A stretch of DNA of 64,000 nucleotides from CAYNJF01 sp964397555 (lineage in GTDB: Bacteria > Pseudomonadota > Gammaproteobacteria > Berkiellales > Berkiellaceae): NCBI GenBank assembly GCA_964397555.1, contig CAYNJF010000001.1:1-64000 (forward strand), in the 5' to 3' direction. Positions 17,497 to 25,522 of the stretch are shown in pieces. Each line of letters opens with the position of its first letter. Within the stretch, counting starts at the first letter, position 1. Under the pieces are notes generated by a model. The model ran no database searches and had not been told where the DNA came from. It saw only the letters and a list, made by a program, of their open reading frames with translations. The position numbers were made by a program, and so were the translations under genes.

Positions 17497-18111
17497 TTAC
17501 TGATACACGTAGCACAACGCGCTGTCCCAGCTGCACTCGACCGAGAAAGAGCCTCGACACGTAAGGCGCTCCAGAGAAGGGATAGGCTTTAGACTAAGCA
17601 CCATAGGCACTTTGGAAGCGTTGATTTTTTTTCCTAACGCCCACAATAAAGAGTAGCTGTAACAAGTCGAGCAACTATATAGTATGGTGGCTCGATCAAA
17701 ATCACTTTCTAAGAAATTGGCATGCTCAAATTGCACTTGACTCGCTAACGGCTCCTCAAGTACTTGTTCTAGCTCACCTCGTTTTTGAAGCGCAAGGGTG
17801 TGCATTTTTTGTTGGGCTTCCACCCCTATCACCTGACAAAGACTCATCAAAGGGAGCGAGAGAGCAAATTTGCCATAGCCAGAGCCCAAATCCATCAAAA
17901 CATCCTGTTCACTCAGATTGATTCTCGTGGCTAGCTTATAAATACTCTCAAAGGCCATCTCACCATAAGTAGGAGAGATTAATTCTTGTTGAAAAGTCTC
18001 CATGGCTTGCTCAGAATGGGCGTTGGTGGTGTCCAACCTCTTGTAGAGATCTTGAATCACCGTCTGACACTCAACTCGTTGTTGTTTTGATAACTCAGGA
18101 ACATTGCTCAT
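17497..18111 (-). CDS. DOT1-like class I SAM-dependent methyltransferase
   Basis: A 204-residue protein. Motifs in order match the DOT1 fold: PTYGE at 47-51, a helix, then VLMDLGSGYGKF at 71-82 (SAM motif I), GVE at 96-98 (acidic residue for the ribose), NFLESDF near 133-139, and a C-terminal strand pair resembling SWTGKPVSYYL of DOT1L. Eukaryotic DOT1L methylates histone H3 Lys79; bacterial DOT1-like proteins have mostly unknown substrates. The NN motif that shapes the DOT1L active site is replaced by CSTC, so target and activity may differ. Its start codon overlaps that of the divergent MASE1 gene. The gene lies among other eukaryote-like genes, which fits a host-directed role by inference only. 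Confidence 0.65.
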   Translation of the reverse strand: MSNVPELSKQQRVECQTVIQDLYKRLDTTNAHSEQAMETFQQELISPTYGEMAFESIYKLATRINLSEQDVLMDLGSGYGKFALSLPLMSLCQVIGVEAQQKMHTLALQKRGELEQVLEEPLASQVQFEHANFLESDFDRATILYSCSTCYSYSLLWALGKKINASKVPMVLSLKPIPSLERLTCRGSFSVECSWDSALCYVYQ

Positions 18112-19048
18112 GATATTGGAAACCAGGCTTACAAAGATTCAATCATACCTGAAAACAAACCAGCTGAGCACCAAACCATCTGAGGTGATGAACTCACAAA
18201 TGGGTCTTCAGCGACGTTTGTATGAGATTGTCTTAGTTTCTTTGTTGCACTACGTTGGCCTCCAACTGGGCAGCCTTAATGAGCTCGCCTTACCGATTTG
18301 GCCTGAAATTGGCGTCATGACTGGCCTTTTATGCCTTCGTGGTTATCGAATAAGTTTAGGGATCTTCATCGGCGCTTTTATGGCCTTTCTAAAATGGCAC
18401 TCACTTCTCATGTGTTTTAATCTAGCGGTGCTTCATACTGGCGTGCCCCTGGCTCTTTATTTTGGATTTACACGATTCGCTGGGGCTTTGATCCCCTTGG
18501 CTCGAATGCGTGACTTTTATGCCTTTATTGCCCTGAGCATTGTCTTAGGCGGTGCATGCGGGGCCTCTCTTGGTGCGCTCCATCACACCTTGGAATCCAC
18601 GCCACTCTCGCTCGATGCTTTCATCACTTGCACGTTCTCTGTGCCCTTGTCGTTAATGCTTTTTACAGGCATGTGCATCGTATGGGATAACAACATTCGC
18701 TTTTTGGACTTTGATATGCCTTTGAACCGAGTTTTGGCTTTGACGCTTCTAGGGCTTATCCTTCATCTTGGGTTTTGCTTATCAACACACCCCGTTTTAA
18801 TCATAGCTTTTTATGTGGGTTCATGCGCTTTGATGAGTCTTGGCGCCATCATGGCCAATCAAGCGGGGGTCATGTTTTACTCGGGCATGACCGGGTTATT
18901 CTTACTGAGCTTCGTTGAGATGCCTGCTTTTTTTATTCTAAAGTCTCAGATGATGTATGTGATCCCAACCATGCAGTTTTTGCTGCTTATATTCTTTGTC
19001 TTTCATCTAGGGATAACCACTCGCATCAAACAAAAACGATTTGAGTAA
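18110..19048 (+). CDS. MASE1-like integral membrane protein
   Basis: A 312-residue protein with eight or nine membrane segments and no cytosolic output domain. The segment LGSLNELALPIWPEIGVMTG... followed by GIFIGAF matches the MASE1 sensor pattern (Gly-Leu, then a WP-x-x-G, then G-x-F-x-G-A). MASE1 is usually fused to GGDEF or histidine kinase domains; here it stands alone, so its role is unknown. ATG 18110 has AGGA nine bases upstream; an alternative ATG at 18188 lacks a properly spaced site. Its start codon overlaps that of the divergent methyltransferase gene within TCATGA, so either promoters lie inside the opposite genes or one start is misplaced. Confidence 0.65.
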   Translation: MILETRLTKIQSYLKTNQLSTKPSEVMNSQMGLQRRLYEIVLVSLLHYVGLQLGSLNELALPIWPEIGVMTGLLCLRGYRISLGIFIGAFMAFLKWHSLLMCFNLAVLHTGVPLALYFGFTRFAGALIPLARMRDFYAFIALSIVLGGACGASLGALHHTLESTPLSLDAFITCTFSVPLSLMLFTGMCIVWDNNIRFLDFDMPLNRVLALTLLGLILHLGFCLSTHPVLIIAFYVGSCALMSLGAIMANQAGVMFYSGMTGLFLLSFVEMPAFFILKSQMMYVIPTMQFLLLIFFVFHLGITTRIKQKRFE

Positions 19049-19051
19049 CCC

Positions 19052-19078
19052 AAGCCTTAAAAGGCTTAGGCTTTTTTC
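19052..19078 (+). terminator. Putative rho-independent terminator after MASE1-like gene
   Basis: Stem AAGCCT / AGGCTT closed by a ten-base loop, running into a T-run, three bases after the stop codon. It overlaps the 3' end of the convergent murI gene. Confidence 0.5.
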
Positions 19079-19893
19079 CTCATTGCATTGGGGGCAGGGC
19101 TAACCAGAACAACGTCGTTGTGCTCAAAGCTTACCCCAAGAAAACGCGAAGCCATGTCGGAAAAGCGCTCCATGGAGTCGGTCGCAAGATACGTGTTGCT
19201 TGCCGATTTGTTCGATGACAAAAGATTTAACTCGGTCAAGGTGCGTTGAACATGAGAGGCTGTGGTTGAGGCTGAATCGACCAAAGGAATGGGGCCAACC
19301 ACCTTGGCTATCGCCTCTTTTAATAGGGGGAAATGGGTACATCCAAGAAGAATGCAATCCATGCTGGCAATATCGACTGGCTCAAGAGAACGCTCAATCA
19401 TGGACTCGACTAACTCCCCATCCGTCCATCCCTCTTCGGCCATGGCCACAAACATAGGGCAAGCAAGTTCCATAACTTCAAGCGATGCATTCTGCGCAAC
19501 AATCGCTTTTTGGTAGGCATGCCATTGGGTCGTGCTCGATGTCGCAAGCACCAGCACTCGACCTGTCTTAATTAACTCAACGCAGGCTTTGGCGCCTGGC
19601 TCAATCACACCAAAAACAGGAATATCAAAAGCATCTTGCAACGGTGCTAATGCCACGCTTGAAGCCGTATTGCACGCAATGACAATGGCCTTAATCGGAT
19701 GCTCTAAAAGAACCTGAGCGCACTGCAAAGCGTAATCGGTCACGGTTTTAGCGCTTTTGTTGCCATAAGGCAAACGTGCCGTATCACCTAGATAAACGAA
19801 GCGCTCATGCGGCATAGCCTCCATCAAGGCTCTTAAGACTGTGAGCCCACCGACCCCTGAGTCAAATACGCCGATGGCGCGGTCATCCGACAT
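19066..19893 (-). CDS. murI: Glutamate racemase
   Basis: A 275-residue cytosolic enzyme that makes D-glutamate for peptidoglycan. The family signatures are complete: GVFDSGVGGL near the N-terminus (residues 8-17), GDTARLPYG (36-44), catalytic Cys74 in ACNTAS and catalytic Cys185 in GCTHFPLL. Length is typical. The ATG follows AAGGAAAA. It is the last gene after the Ser-rich pair at 19.9-20.7 kb and could be read with them; it is away from the main cell-wall cluster in this window. Confidence 0.95.
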   Translation of the reverse strand: MSDDRAIGVFDSGVGGLTVLRALMEAMPHERFVYLGDTARLPYGNKSAKTVTDYALQCAQVLLEHPIKAIVIACNTASSVALAPLQDAFDIPVFGVIEPGAKACVELIKTGRVLVLATSSTTQWHAYQKAIVAQNASLEVMELACPMFVAMAEEGWTDGELVESMIERSLEPVDIASMDCILLGCTHFPLLKEAIAKVVGPIPLVDSASTTASHVQRTLTELNLLSSNKSASNTYLATDSMERFSDMASRFLGVSFEHNDVVLVSPAPNAMRKKA

Positions 19894-19901
19894 GCTTTTC
19901 C

Positions 19902-20411
19902 TTAATCGAATTTGATTTTTGATCTTGTATCTCTAGATGGTAAATCAGGTTTGCCTACAGGGGAACCCCTTAAGCAATCCCAAAGGGCGGTCAAAGTTGC
20001 CCAGCAACCTGTATCGCTGCCTTGTCCATACCCAGGAATGTCCGGGTCCCACATTGTATTAAAAAAAGGGTTATCATTCGGGTCATGGTAGAAAGTACTC
20101 AATCCATCCCAGGCAAGATCTTCCGTTGTTTCCTCGTCATTTTCAATAGGATGACCAGCGCGAGTTCTGGTGACATGCAAACCCATGGCAACGGATAGAG
20201 GATCGGCTGGACGAACTCCATGTAAGGTCTCACTAATAGTATTAGCTAAAGAGCTGTGTGGAGGGAATGCATCTCTTAAAGATTGTGGGGTCTCAGACCT
20301 TCTTTCATCACCAGCCTCTATACTCTCTTTAACTCCTGAGTCACTCTCTGTGGGAGGGAGACATTCGAGGTCTTGAGACCCACTATCAGATATTAGAACA
20401 GTCAGACTCAT
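19902..20411 (-). CDS. Hypothetical Ser/Asp/Pro-rich protein, possibly the 3' half of a frameshifted gene
   Basis: 169 residues with no recognised domain. The N-terminal about 60 residues are rich in Ser, Asp, Glu and Pro; the rest has aromatic residues (FYHDPNDNPFF, CWATLTALWDCL). ATG 20411 lacks a good ribosome-binding site and lies 26 bases inside the upstream 88-residue gene in another frame. Composition continues smoothly from that gene's C-terminus, so the two may once have been a single reading frame, or may be translationally coupled. It ends RSKIKFD. Ends eight bases before murI. Confidence 0.5.
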   Translation of the reverse strand: MSLTVLISDSGSQDLECLPPTESDSGVKESIEAGDERRSETPQSLRDAFPPHSSLANTISETLHGVRPADPLSVAMGLHVTRTRAGHPIENDEETTEDLAWDGLSTFYHDPNDNPFFNTMWDPDIPGYGQGSDTGCWATLTALWDCLRGSPVGKPDLPSRDTRSKIKFD

Positions 20412-20652
20412 CGCTCGGTGTTGGCGAGTCCACGCTCATGGGCGAACCTGCGGGCTCAAGGCTTTCATCCGGCTCTGAAGTTGGGCTTTTAGGAGCCTGG
20501 GTGCTTGATGCTCTGCCCATTTTATCAAACATCGAATCAAAGTCTCCATTTTCTAGCTCGCGACCAACTTCATCAAGAGCTCTCATTAACGCTTGAGGGG
20601 TTGGATAATCATCTGCAAGACTTCTTTTACTTTTGGGGCCTTCATTACTCAT
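20386..20652 (-). CDS. Hypothetical 88-aa acidic Ser/Pro-rich protein
   Basis: Starts at ATG 20652, whose A is the last base of the stop codon of a 13-codon leader frame, suggesting coupled translation; a GTG at 20655 would add one residue. Residues 1-40 look helical (ADDYPTPQALMRALDEVG), the rest is Ser/Pro/Glu/Asp-rich and disordered. No family recognised. It overlaps the 169-residue gene by 26 bases in a different frame; see that entry for the frameshift possibility. Confidence 0.5.
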   Translation of the reverse strand: MSNEGPKSKRSLADDYPTPQALMRALDEVGRELENGDFDSMFDKMGRASSTQAPKSPTSEPDESLEPAGSPMSVDSPTPSDESDCSNI

Positions 20653-20693
20653 CACTTCACCGTTTTATCTGATTTGTCATCCTTATCAATCAT
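20652..20693 (-). CDS. 13-codon leader frame upstream of the 88-aa gene
   Basis: AAGGAAAG is followed by an ATG and a 13-residue Asp/Lys-rich frame (MIDKDDKSDKTVK) whose TGA stop overlaps the next ATG as TGATG. The site is better than any directly in front of the 88-residue gene. It could be a coupling leader or the frameshifted true N-terminus. Very short, so low confidence. Confidence 0.3.
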   Translation of the reverse strand: MIDKDDKSDKTVK

Positions 20694-20847
20694 CTTTCCT
20701 TAAAATTTACTTAATTTAGTATCTCACCAGCCACAGTGTCATACCAGCAAAGGCAGATGATTGGCTATTTCAGCCTTATGGCTGGCCATGTTTACTCAGG
20801 GGGATAGGGCAAAAAGGAATTAAGACTCTAAAGCGTGCACACGCACT

Positions 20848-21915
20848 TTAATAAGCTTGAAGAATGGGTCGAAATTGCGCCAAAAACGAACGCCCTTTTC
20901 TTTTTGCCAACCAACTGGGTCGACACTGATTGGGCGACATCATACGCGTAAAATAGTGATTTGAATAGGGCTTTTGATTGGCATTGGGGAGCACAAAGTC
21001 ATCCATCACATGTTGCCAAAACGGATCCCATAGCGTGTCTTTGAGGGCATGGTCATCGGTCATGGGGAAATCCGGGCCATGATTGATTTCAAGCAACCAA
21101 ACTTGTTTGTCTTCGGACAACATAAAATCAAAACCAAAAAGCTCAAAAGCGCGCGGTCTTGGCTTTCCATGAACGTCTTTTTTACTTAAATAATGCGGAA
21201 ACACTGAAGTGATGGCACGAACCATCGTTTGGATGTGCTCACAAAAGACGGCTCTGAGTTCGCCCCACCCTGTCAGCTCGGTGGTCGATAGCTGGCGGAT
21301 ACCGGCAAGCTCACCGTCCAAAATATAGTTGGTGATGTGATCGTTTCTTGAAACAAAGCTTAATCCCGGATATGGGTTTTTGCTGATGTTCACATACCCG
21401 TGAGGGGCGACAAACACCCCACTGTCGTTGGTGAGAATCACAGACAATCGATACGTGTATTTTTTTCCTTGAAGCAGATGCGGTGGATGGACGTAGCGCT
21501 GCAAAACGTGGGGGCCACCAAGACGATTCATGGATAAATAGTGCTCTTTGAGTGCATCGGTATGTTTAAGCAAGACGATGTGATCGCCGTTGTTTAGCAT
21601 CGAGGGCTTGAGTATCCAAGGGCCTATTAGTTGGTGGTGCTCCATGTATCCCACAATGGATTGCCAATTATGATCATCCACATAAAACGTCTCAGGCATT
21701 AACGTCGGCGCAAACTCAGAGCTTAATGCGGCGAGCAAATGCTTATACTCAAGGACTTTGGATACCTCGTTATCAAGCGTTAAATTTGAATCATTGAAGC
21801 TAGCAAGACCTGGATCAGACATGCTTTGCCAACCAAGCGCCATTAGGCGCTTGCTGATATGAAAGCGAATCGCACTTTCAAAGTTTGAGAAATGGAAAGT
21901 GCTTACACTTGCCAT
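20848..21915 (-). CDS. Tubulin-tyrosine-ligase-like ATP-grasp protein
   Basis: A 355-residue protein with the TTL family layout. WILKPS at 100-105 carries the ATP lysine (Lys103), LQRYVHPPHLLQGKKY at 138-153 matches the QRY-x-x-P-LL-x-G-KKF block, YRL (155-157) follows, HITNY at 193-197 matches the HLTN block, and FELFGFDFMLSEDKQVWLLE at 257-276 with N278 matches the metal-binding end. TTL and TTLL enzymes ligate tyrosine, glutamate or glycine to tubulin and other proteins; bacterial members exist with mostly unknown targets. No signal peptide. It overlaps the upstream acetyltransferase gene by 13 bases and is last in the four-gene run 20848-23881. A host cytoskeletal target is possible but is inference. 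Confidence 0.7.
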   Translation of the reverse strand: MASVSTFHFSNFESAIRFHISKRLMALGWQSMSDPGLASFNDSNLTLDNEVSKVLEYKHLLAALSSEFAPTLMPETFYVDDHNWQSIVGYMEHHQLIGPWILKPSMLNNGDHIVLLKHTDALKEHYLSMNRLGGPHVLQRYVHPPHLLQGKKYTYRLSVILTNDSGVFVAPHGYVNISKNPYPGLSFVSRNDHITNYILDGELAGIRQLSTTELTGWGELRAVFCEHIQTMVRAITSVFPHYLSKKDVHGKPRPRAFELFGFDFMLSEDKQVWLLEINHGPDFPMTDDHALKDTLWDPFWQHVMDDFVLPNANQKPYSNHYFTRMMSPNQCRPSWLAKRKGRSFLAQFRPILQAY

Positions 21916-22496
21916 GTCGTAGGCTGCTCAGGCAAATCATCAACGCAAGTCATGGCATAAAGCTTGGTGTCAGCAAGACGCAAACTATCGGCCGTAAGAC
22001 GATGATTTTTTAGCTGTCCTTCCATCGTAAAGTTTAATCGTTCGGCCACAAGACAGCTTCGAAGATTCTCAGCCTCACAATGGACTTCGATGCGATTGGC
22101 TCGTCGTTCCATAAACAAATAACGGCACAAACCATTGATGGCTTCCGTGATGAGGCCTTGACCGGCAAACTCCACATTAACCCAATAACCTACCTCAAAG
22201 CTAGGCACAAATAAATTATGCGGCTTGATCCCCGTTGACCCGACAAATTTTTTCCCACTGGCATCTAAAATAATCAAAGAGCGTTCCACTAACGACTCTT
22301 CAGACTTTGCCCAGATACCTTCAGCCTGTTTGAGAAAATACTTCGTATCGTCCAAAGAGGCCAACTCTTGAGCCCATGGCATCCAAGGCTTTAGCTGGCG
22401 AATGCTACTCTTGAGTCCCTCGTGCATAAGCTTGGCATCTTTGACGGTAGGGATACGGATAACGGTGCGTTCAGTTTTGATGGATTTAAATTTCAC
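21903..22496 (-). CDS. GNAT acetyltransferase, RimJ/RimL type
   Basis: A 197-residue protein. It begins with the typical ERTVIRIPTVKDA strand-helix, has VGSTGIKPHN (strand 3-4), EVGYWVNVEFAGQGLITEAI with the acetyl-CoA loop GQGLI near 115-121, and CEAENLRSCLVAERLNF near 140-156. Such enzymes transfer acetyl groups to protein N-termini or small amines; substrate unknown. It starts with GTG immediately after the stop of the nuclease gene, and its 3' end overlaps the TTL-like gene, so it belongs to the same transcript. Confidence 0.8.
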   Translation of the reverse strand: MKFKSIKTERTVIRIPTVKDAKLMHEGLKSSIRQLKPWMPWAQELASLDDTKYFLKQAEGIWAKSEESLVERSLIILDASGKKFVGSTGIKPHNLFVPSFEVGYWVNVEFAGQGLITEAINGLCRYLFMERRANRIEVHCEAENLRSCLVAERLNFTMEGQLKNHRLTADSLRLADTKLYAMTCVDDLPEQPTTWQV

Positions 22497-22982
22497 TTAG
22501 TTCACTTTTTCGTTCAGTTTTCGTTGGACGGCTCGATATTCCCAAGGCGCTTTGACTTCTTTCAAAGCCCATAAACCTAACCTATTATCAGCCGCATCGC
22601 GTTGGGCTTGCACGTAGGAAGGATCTTTGTTGTATCGCTCATAGACTTGGGCGCCGCCCTGTTCAATCATGGCTTTGTTGATATCGGTATCACCAACATA
22701 AACGACCGCCACCACTCGTTTGTATCGATCAACATCGACAATCTGTAGGCTGACCTTTTGCCCTCGAACCATACTTCTGAGCATGTCAGTGGATTCTTTA
22801 AAAAAAGGTTGATCACGTTCTGGGGCGTCAATAAAGGCAAGTCTTATTTTGATGCTCTGCTGATAACGATTGATAACATGCAGCGTATCGCCATCAACAA
22901 CCCGCTTCACATCATAACTTACCCCATATGCTACACTTGCGATGAGCCATAAGAGGAGCCCAATACCAAACCTTGCTCTCAT
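22497..22982 (-). CDS. Secreted staphylococcal-type nuclease (thermonuclease family)
   Basis: A 161-residue protein with a signal peptide (residues 1-19, cut after AYG). The SNase fold residues are intact: VVDGDT at 28-33, Arg47 and Asp52/Glu55 in RLAFIDAPE, and Arg89 in DRYKRVV, corresponding to Arg35, Glu43 and Arg87 of the staphylococcal enzyme. It should hydrolyse DNA and RNA with calcium outside the cytoplasm. It follows the epimerase gene by eight bases and precedes the acetyltransferase without a gap. Together with the endonuclease-I relative at 5.9 kb it indicates interest in extracellular nucleic acid. Confidence 0.9.
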   Translation of the reverse strand: MRARFGIGLLLWLIASVAYGVSYDVKRVVDGDTLHVINRYQQSIKIRLAFIDAPERDQPFFKESTDMLRSMVRGQKVSLQIVDVDRYKRVVAVVYVGDTDINKAMIEQGGAQVYERYNKDPSYVQAQRDAADNRLGLWALKEVKAPWEYRAVQRKLNEKVN

Positions 22983-22990
22983 GAAAATTC

Positions 22991-23881
22991 TTATTTTAAT
23001 AATTGAGTTAAAGCTTCTTCCAAGTTTGGGTACTGAAACACAAACTCAGACTGATTTAGGGCTTTGGGAATGACTTTCTGCCCTTCAAGTAAAAGCGTTT
23101 GCCCCATCTCCCCGAACATGAATTTTACCATAAACGAAGGAAGCGGAAACAGCGTAGGGCGTCTCAATACCCTGCCTAAAGTCTTAGCCAACTCCAGTTG
23201 ATTGACTGGGTTGGGTGCCGTCGCATTAATGGGTCCACTGACTGGGTTGTCCATGCAAAATAGAATGACTGACACCATATCCTCTAAATGAATCCAGGAA
23301 AACCACTGACTCCCCCGACCTACTTTGCCCCCCACTCCCATCTTGAAAGCCGGTAACATCTTTTTTAAAGCACCATCGTGTTTGGCCATCACAACGCCTG
23401 TTCGAAGCATGACCAATCGAGGCACTTGGTCCTCAACTTGTCGGGCGCACGCCTCCCACTTTGAACAAAGCTCATGCGTAAAACCACCTTCAGGGCTCGT
23501 GGATTCGTCAAAGCTTTGGGTCTGGCTTTCGCCATAAAAACCAATGGCCGAGCCAGAAATAAAGACCGGTTTTTGATCGACAGAGCGAATAAAATCGACG
23601 CACTCTTGGGTCACCTGCAATCGAGAGTCCAAAAGTTTCTTTTTAAATCGCTCATTCCATCTTGCGCCATCAATGCGCTCACCGGCCAAATTAACCAAGC
23701 AATCCATCGGCACGCGCTTGAATTTATCTAGGGTCGAGGAGCACTCCACCCCCTCGCCTAGGGTTTTTTGGGCCCTTTCGACATTCCGGGTCAAGACAAA
23801 CACCTTGTCACCACGCGCTTTGAGCTTGGCACATAAGTGCTTTCCGATTAAGCCTGTGCCCCCAGTGATCAGTACATTCAT
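22991..23881 (-). CDS. TIGR01777-type NAD(P)-dependent epimerase-like protein
   Basis: A 296-residue short-chain dehydrogenase fold protein. Residues 1-16 hold the Rossmann loop MNVLITGGTGLIGKHL; VNLAGE near 64-69, SGSAIGFYG near 109-117, and RTGVVM near 159-164 are the family blocks of the YfcH/SulA group (DUF1731 at the C-terminus, PLPSFMVKFMFGEMG). Homologues are widespread and their physiological role is unclear. First gene of the minus-strand run that continues to the TTL-like gene. Confidence 0.85.
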   Translation of the reverse strand: MNVLITGGTGLIGKHLCAKLKARGDKVFVLTRNVERAQKTLGEGVECSSTLDKFKRVPMDCLVNLAGERIDGARWNERFKKKLLDSRLQVTQECVDFIRSVDQKPVFISGSAIGFYGESQTQSFDESTSPEGGFTHELCSKWEACARQVEDQVPRLVMLRTGVVMAKHDGALKKMLPAFKMGVGGKVGRGSQWFSWIHLEDMVSVILFCMDNPVSGPINATAPNPVNQLELAKTLGRVLRRPTLFPLPSFMVKFMFGEMGQTLLLEGQKVIPKALNQSEFVFQYPNLEEALTQLLK

Positions 23882-24000
23882 CTCAACGTCCTTATGTTCG
23901 ACAAAGTTATCTAACTTATTTGTACATTAAACCAACTTAATTTTTGATATTAGGTTTTTTTTGTGAAAAGATCCAGGCACACGTAACAAGGAGACTCTTG

Positions 24001-25476
24001 ATGGCCAGTGTAAATACCCAAATGACTGATGATAATCGACAAAAGCATCAGGATATCCATCATAAAAATATAAACAAAATGATTAGGGAAATGAAGATTC
24101 AGCGTTGGTTAACACGACTGGACTTTAATCCGAATCAGGCCTCATTGTTTGAATTTCCTTTCTCGGTGTTGGGATGGCTGACTGATAAAACATATCGACT
24201 CGGCCTTACCCTATTTTTTAGAGATAACTCCTACCTGACGCGCCCTGCCAAATTCAACTGCCATGTTGCAGGCAACGCTAAATGGATGTCTGTACGTAAA
24301 CCTAATGATTCAACCAAGTATGAAGCAATGTGTCACGAAATTGATCCTGATTGTGACTTGGCCCTACCGAGAGTTAAAGAAATCACCGACACGAAATCCG
24401 AACATGACGTTTTACGAATCATTAATCAGATTGAACCGCATAAGGATTTTGAGTTCAGTGTTCACGGGATGTCGTTGAGCAAAGCTTGCATCACTGCGCT
24501 TGTCAAAAGATTGAAGGGTCATACCATTGAAGAGTTAGATCTGCGTCATTGTACAAAAGAGAACTTAGAGCCCCTTCTTCATGCTCTTCGTGAAAATAAA
24601 ATTCAATGCTCAAACCTCTTTTTAGGCCCAAGTGTTCCTCGACATGAAATGATGGCGATTGCAAAAAGCAATCACTCCATATCCCAGATAGGCCACACCT
24701 CGTCCTATGATGGAGAAGACCATGTGTTGTTTGTAAACCAGTATGTTAAAGACTGGGAAAGCAACTACCTGGGTAAAGTCCTTGAGCTTGATGATAACTT
24801 GCTTTCCGATTGTGAATTAGACGCTGTGGGTCAAACAATCCAGTCGGGTCGCTATCAACGCATCCACATGACCAACGATGAGTTTACCGACGATAGACTT
24901 AAACAATGGACTCATCATTTACGTCAAGTTGAGACAACCACTCATGTCACACTCAATTTTGAAGGAACAAGTTTACCGCTTATAAAAGCGTTTAAGCAGC
25001 AACTATACATCAATCAGGGGATCTATACGGTCTTTGGTGGAAACTACTCACTGTTTTCAAGAAACTTTAATTACTTCGCCTTTTTAGGCGGCAATACCTT
25101 TTACTCCACCGCGTCCACGGTTGGAGCCAGCTTTGCCGCCAGTTTGGGATGGGGAGCCGTCGGTGTAGCCCTTGTTGGTGGAATGAGAGCTCTGACTAAT
25201 TACTATTATCATCAACAACTTTTAAACATAAAAAGTGAACACTATTTTTGTAATCCATCCCTTATAGAGAACTTTTTGGTAGGAGGCAGAGCCTCTCGTG
25301 AATGGAGCGCATGGTTTAACTGGCGCTCTTGGACGACGGACGGCTACTTAGGTTATAACCTTGGGACTCAAAAAATAGATTTTGGTTTGACTCAATTTGA
25401 TCTAGAGATGGCAAGGAAACGAGTGGGCGAGGAAGACGTCTCAAGCCCGGCAAGCAAGCTTAGCATCAGAGCTTAA
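24001..25476 (+). CDS. Mosaic protein: protease fragment plus LRR-like repeats and hydrophobic segment
   Basis: ATG 24001 lies seven bases after AAGGAG; an upstream TTG at 23944 is rejected. The 491-residue product has no signal peptide. Residues about 86-125 match the His-to-Asp stretch of the 624-residue protease (about 30 of 40 residues identical by eye, including HVAG, RKPNDSTKYEA and IDPDCDLAL), but the protease's Ser half is absent. Residues about 150-310 look like ribonuclease-inhibitor type leucine-rich repeats (IEELDLRHCTKENLEPLLHAL and similar). A Gly/Ala-rich hydrophobic stretch sits at about 375-400. The C-terminus is SPASKLSIRA, close to the tail of the protease (RSPARLGA). This looks like a gene built from pieces of others. 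It cannot act as a serine protease; LRRs suggest protein binding. Confidence 0.7.
   Translation: MASVNTQMTDDNRQKHQDIHHKNINKMIREMKIQRWLTRLDFNPNQASLFEFPFSVLGWLTDKTYRLGLTLFFRDNSYLTRPAKFNCHVAGNAKWMSVRKPNDSTKYEAMCHEIDPDCDLALPRVKEITDTKSEHDVLRIINQIEPHKDFEFSVHGMSLSKACITALVKRLKGHTIEELDLRHCTKENLEPLLHALRENKIQCSNLFLGPSVPRHEMMAIAKSNHSISQIGHTSSYDGEDHVLFVNQYVKDWESNYLGKVLELDDNLLSDCELDAVGQTIQSGRYQRIHMTNDEFTDDRLKQWTHHLRQVETTTHVTLNFEGTSLPLIKAFKQQLYINQGIYTVFGGNYSLFSRNFNYFAFLGGNTFYSTASTVGASFAASLGWGAVGVALVGGMRALTNYYYHQQLLNIKSEHYFCNPSLIENFLVGGRASREWSAWFNWRSWTTDGYLGYNLGTQKIDFGLTQFDLEMARKRVGEEDVSSPASKLSIRA
24249..24375 (+). repeat. Diverged copy of protease gene segment 14498-14624
   Basis: About 120 bases here align without gaps to the part of the protease gene that encodes His144 to Asp175, with long matching runs such as CCTAATGATTC and ATTGATCCTGATTGTGA. 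Similarity stops on both sides. Confidence 0.7.
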
Positions 25477-25483
25477 GGAAACA

Positions 25484-25515
25484 AAAAAGCCATGTCAGGG
25501 AGGGCATGGCTTTTT
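25484..25515. terminator. Bidirectional rho-independent terminator
   Basis: AAAAAGCCATG and CATGGCTTTTT are perfect 11-base arms around a ten-base loop, with A and T runs on either side. It serves the mosaic gene on the plus strand and the 74-residue gene on the minus strand. Confidence 0.85.
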
Positions 25516-25522
25516 CGATGCA

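Noticed and set aside
24001..25476. Active serine protease
   Set aside because: It has only the His/Asp segment; no GxSGG motif follows, so it cannot be a working protease of this fold.
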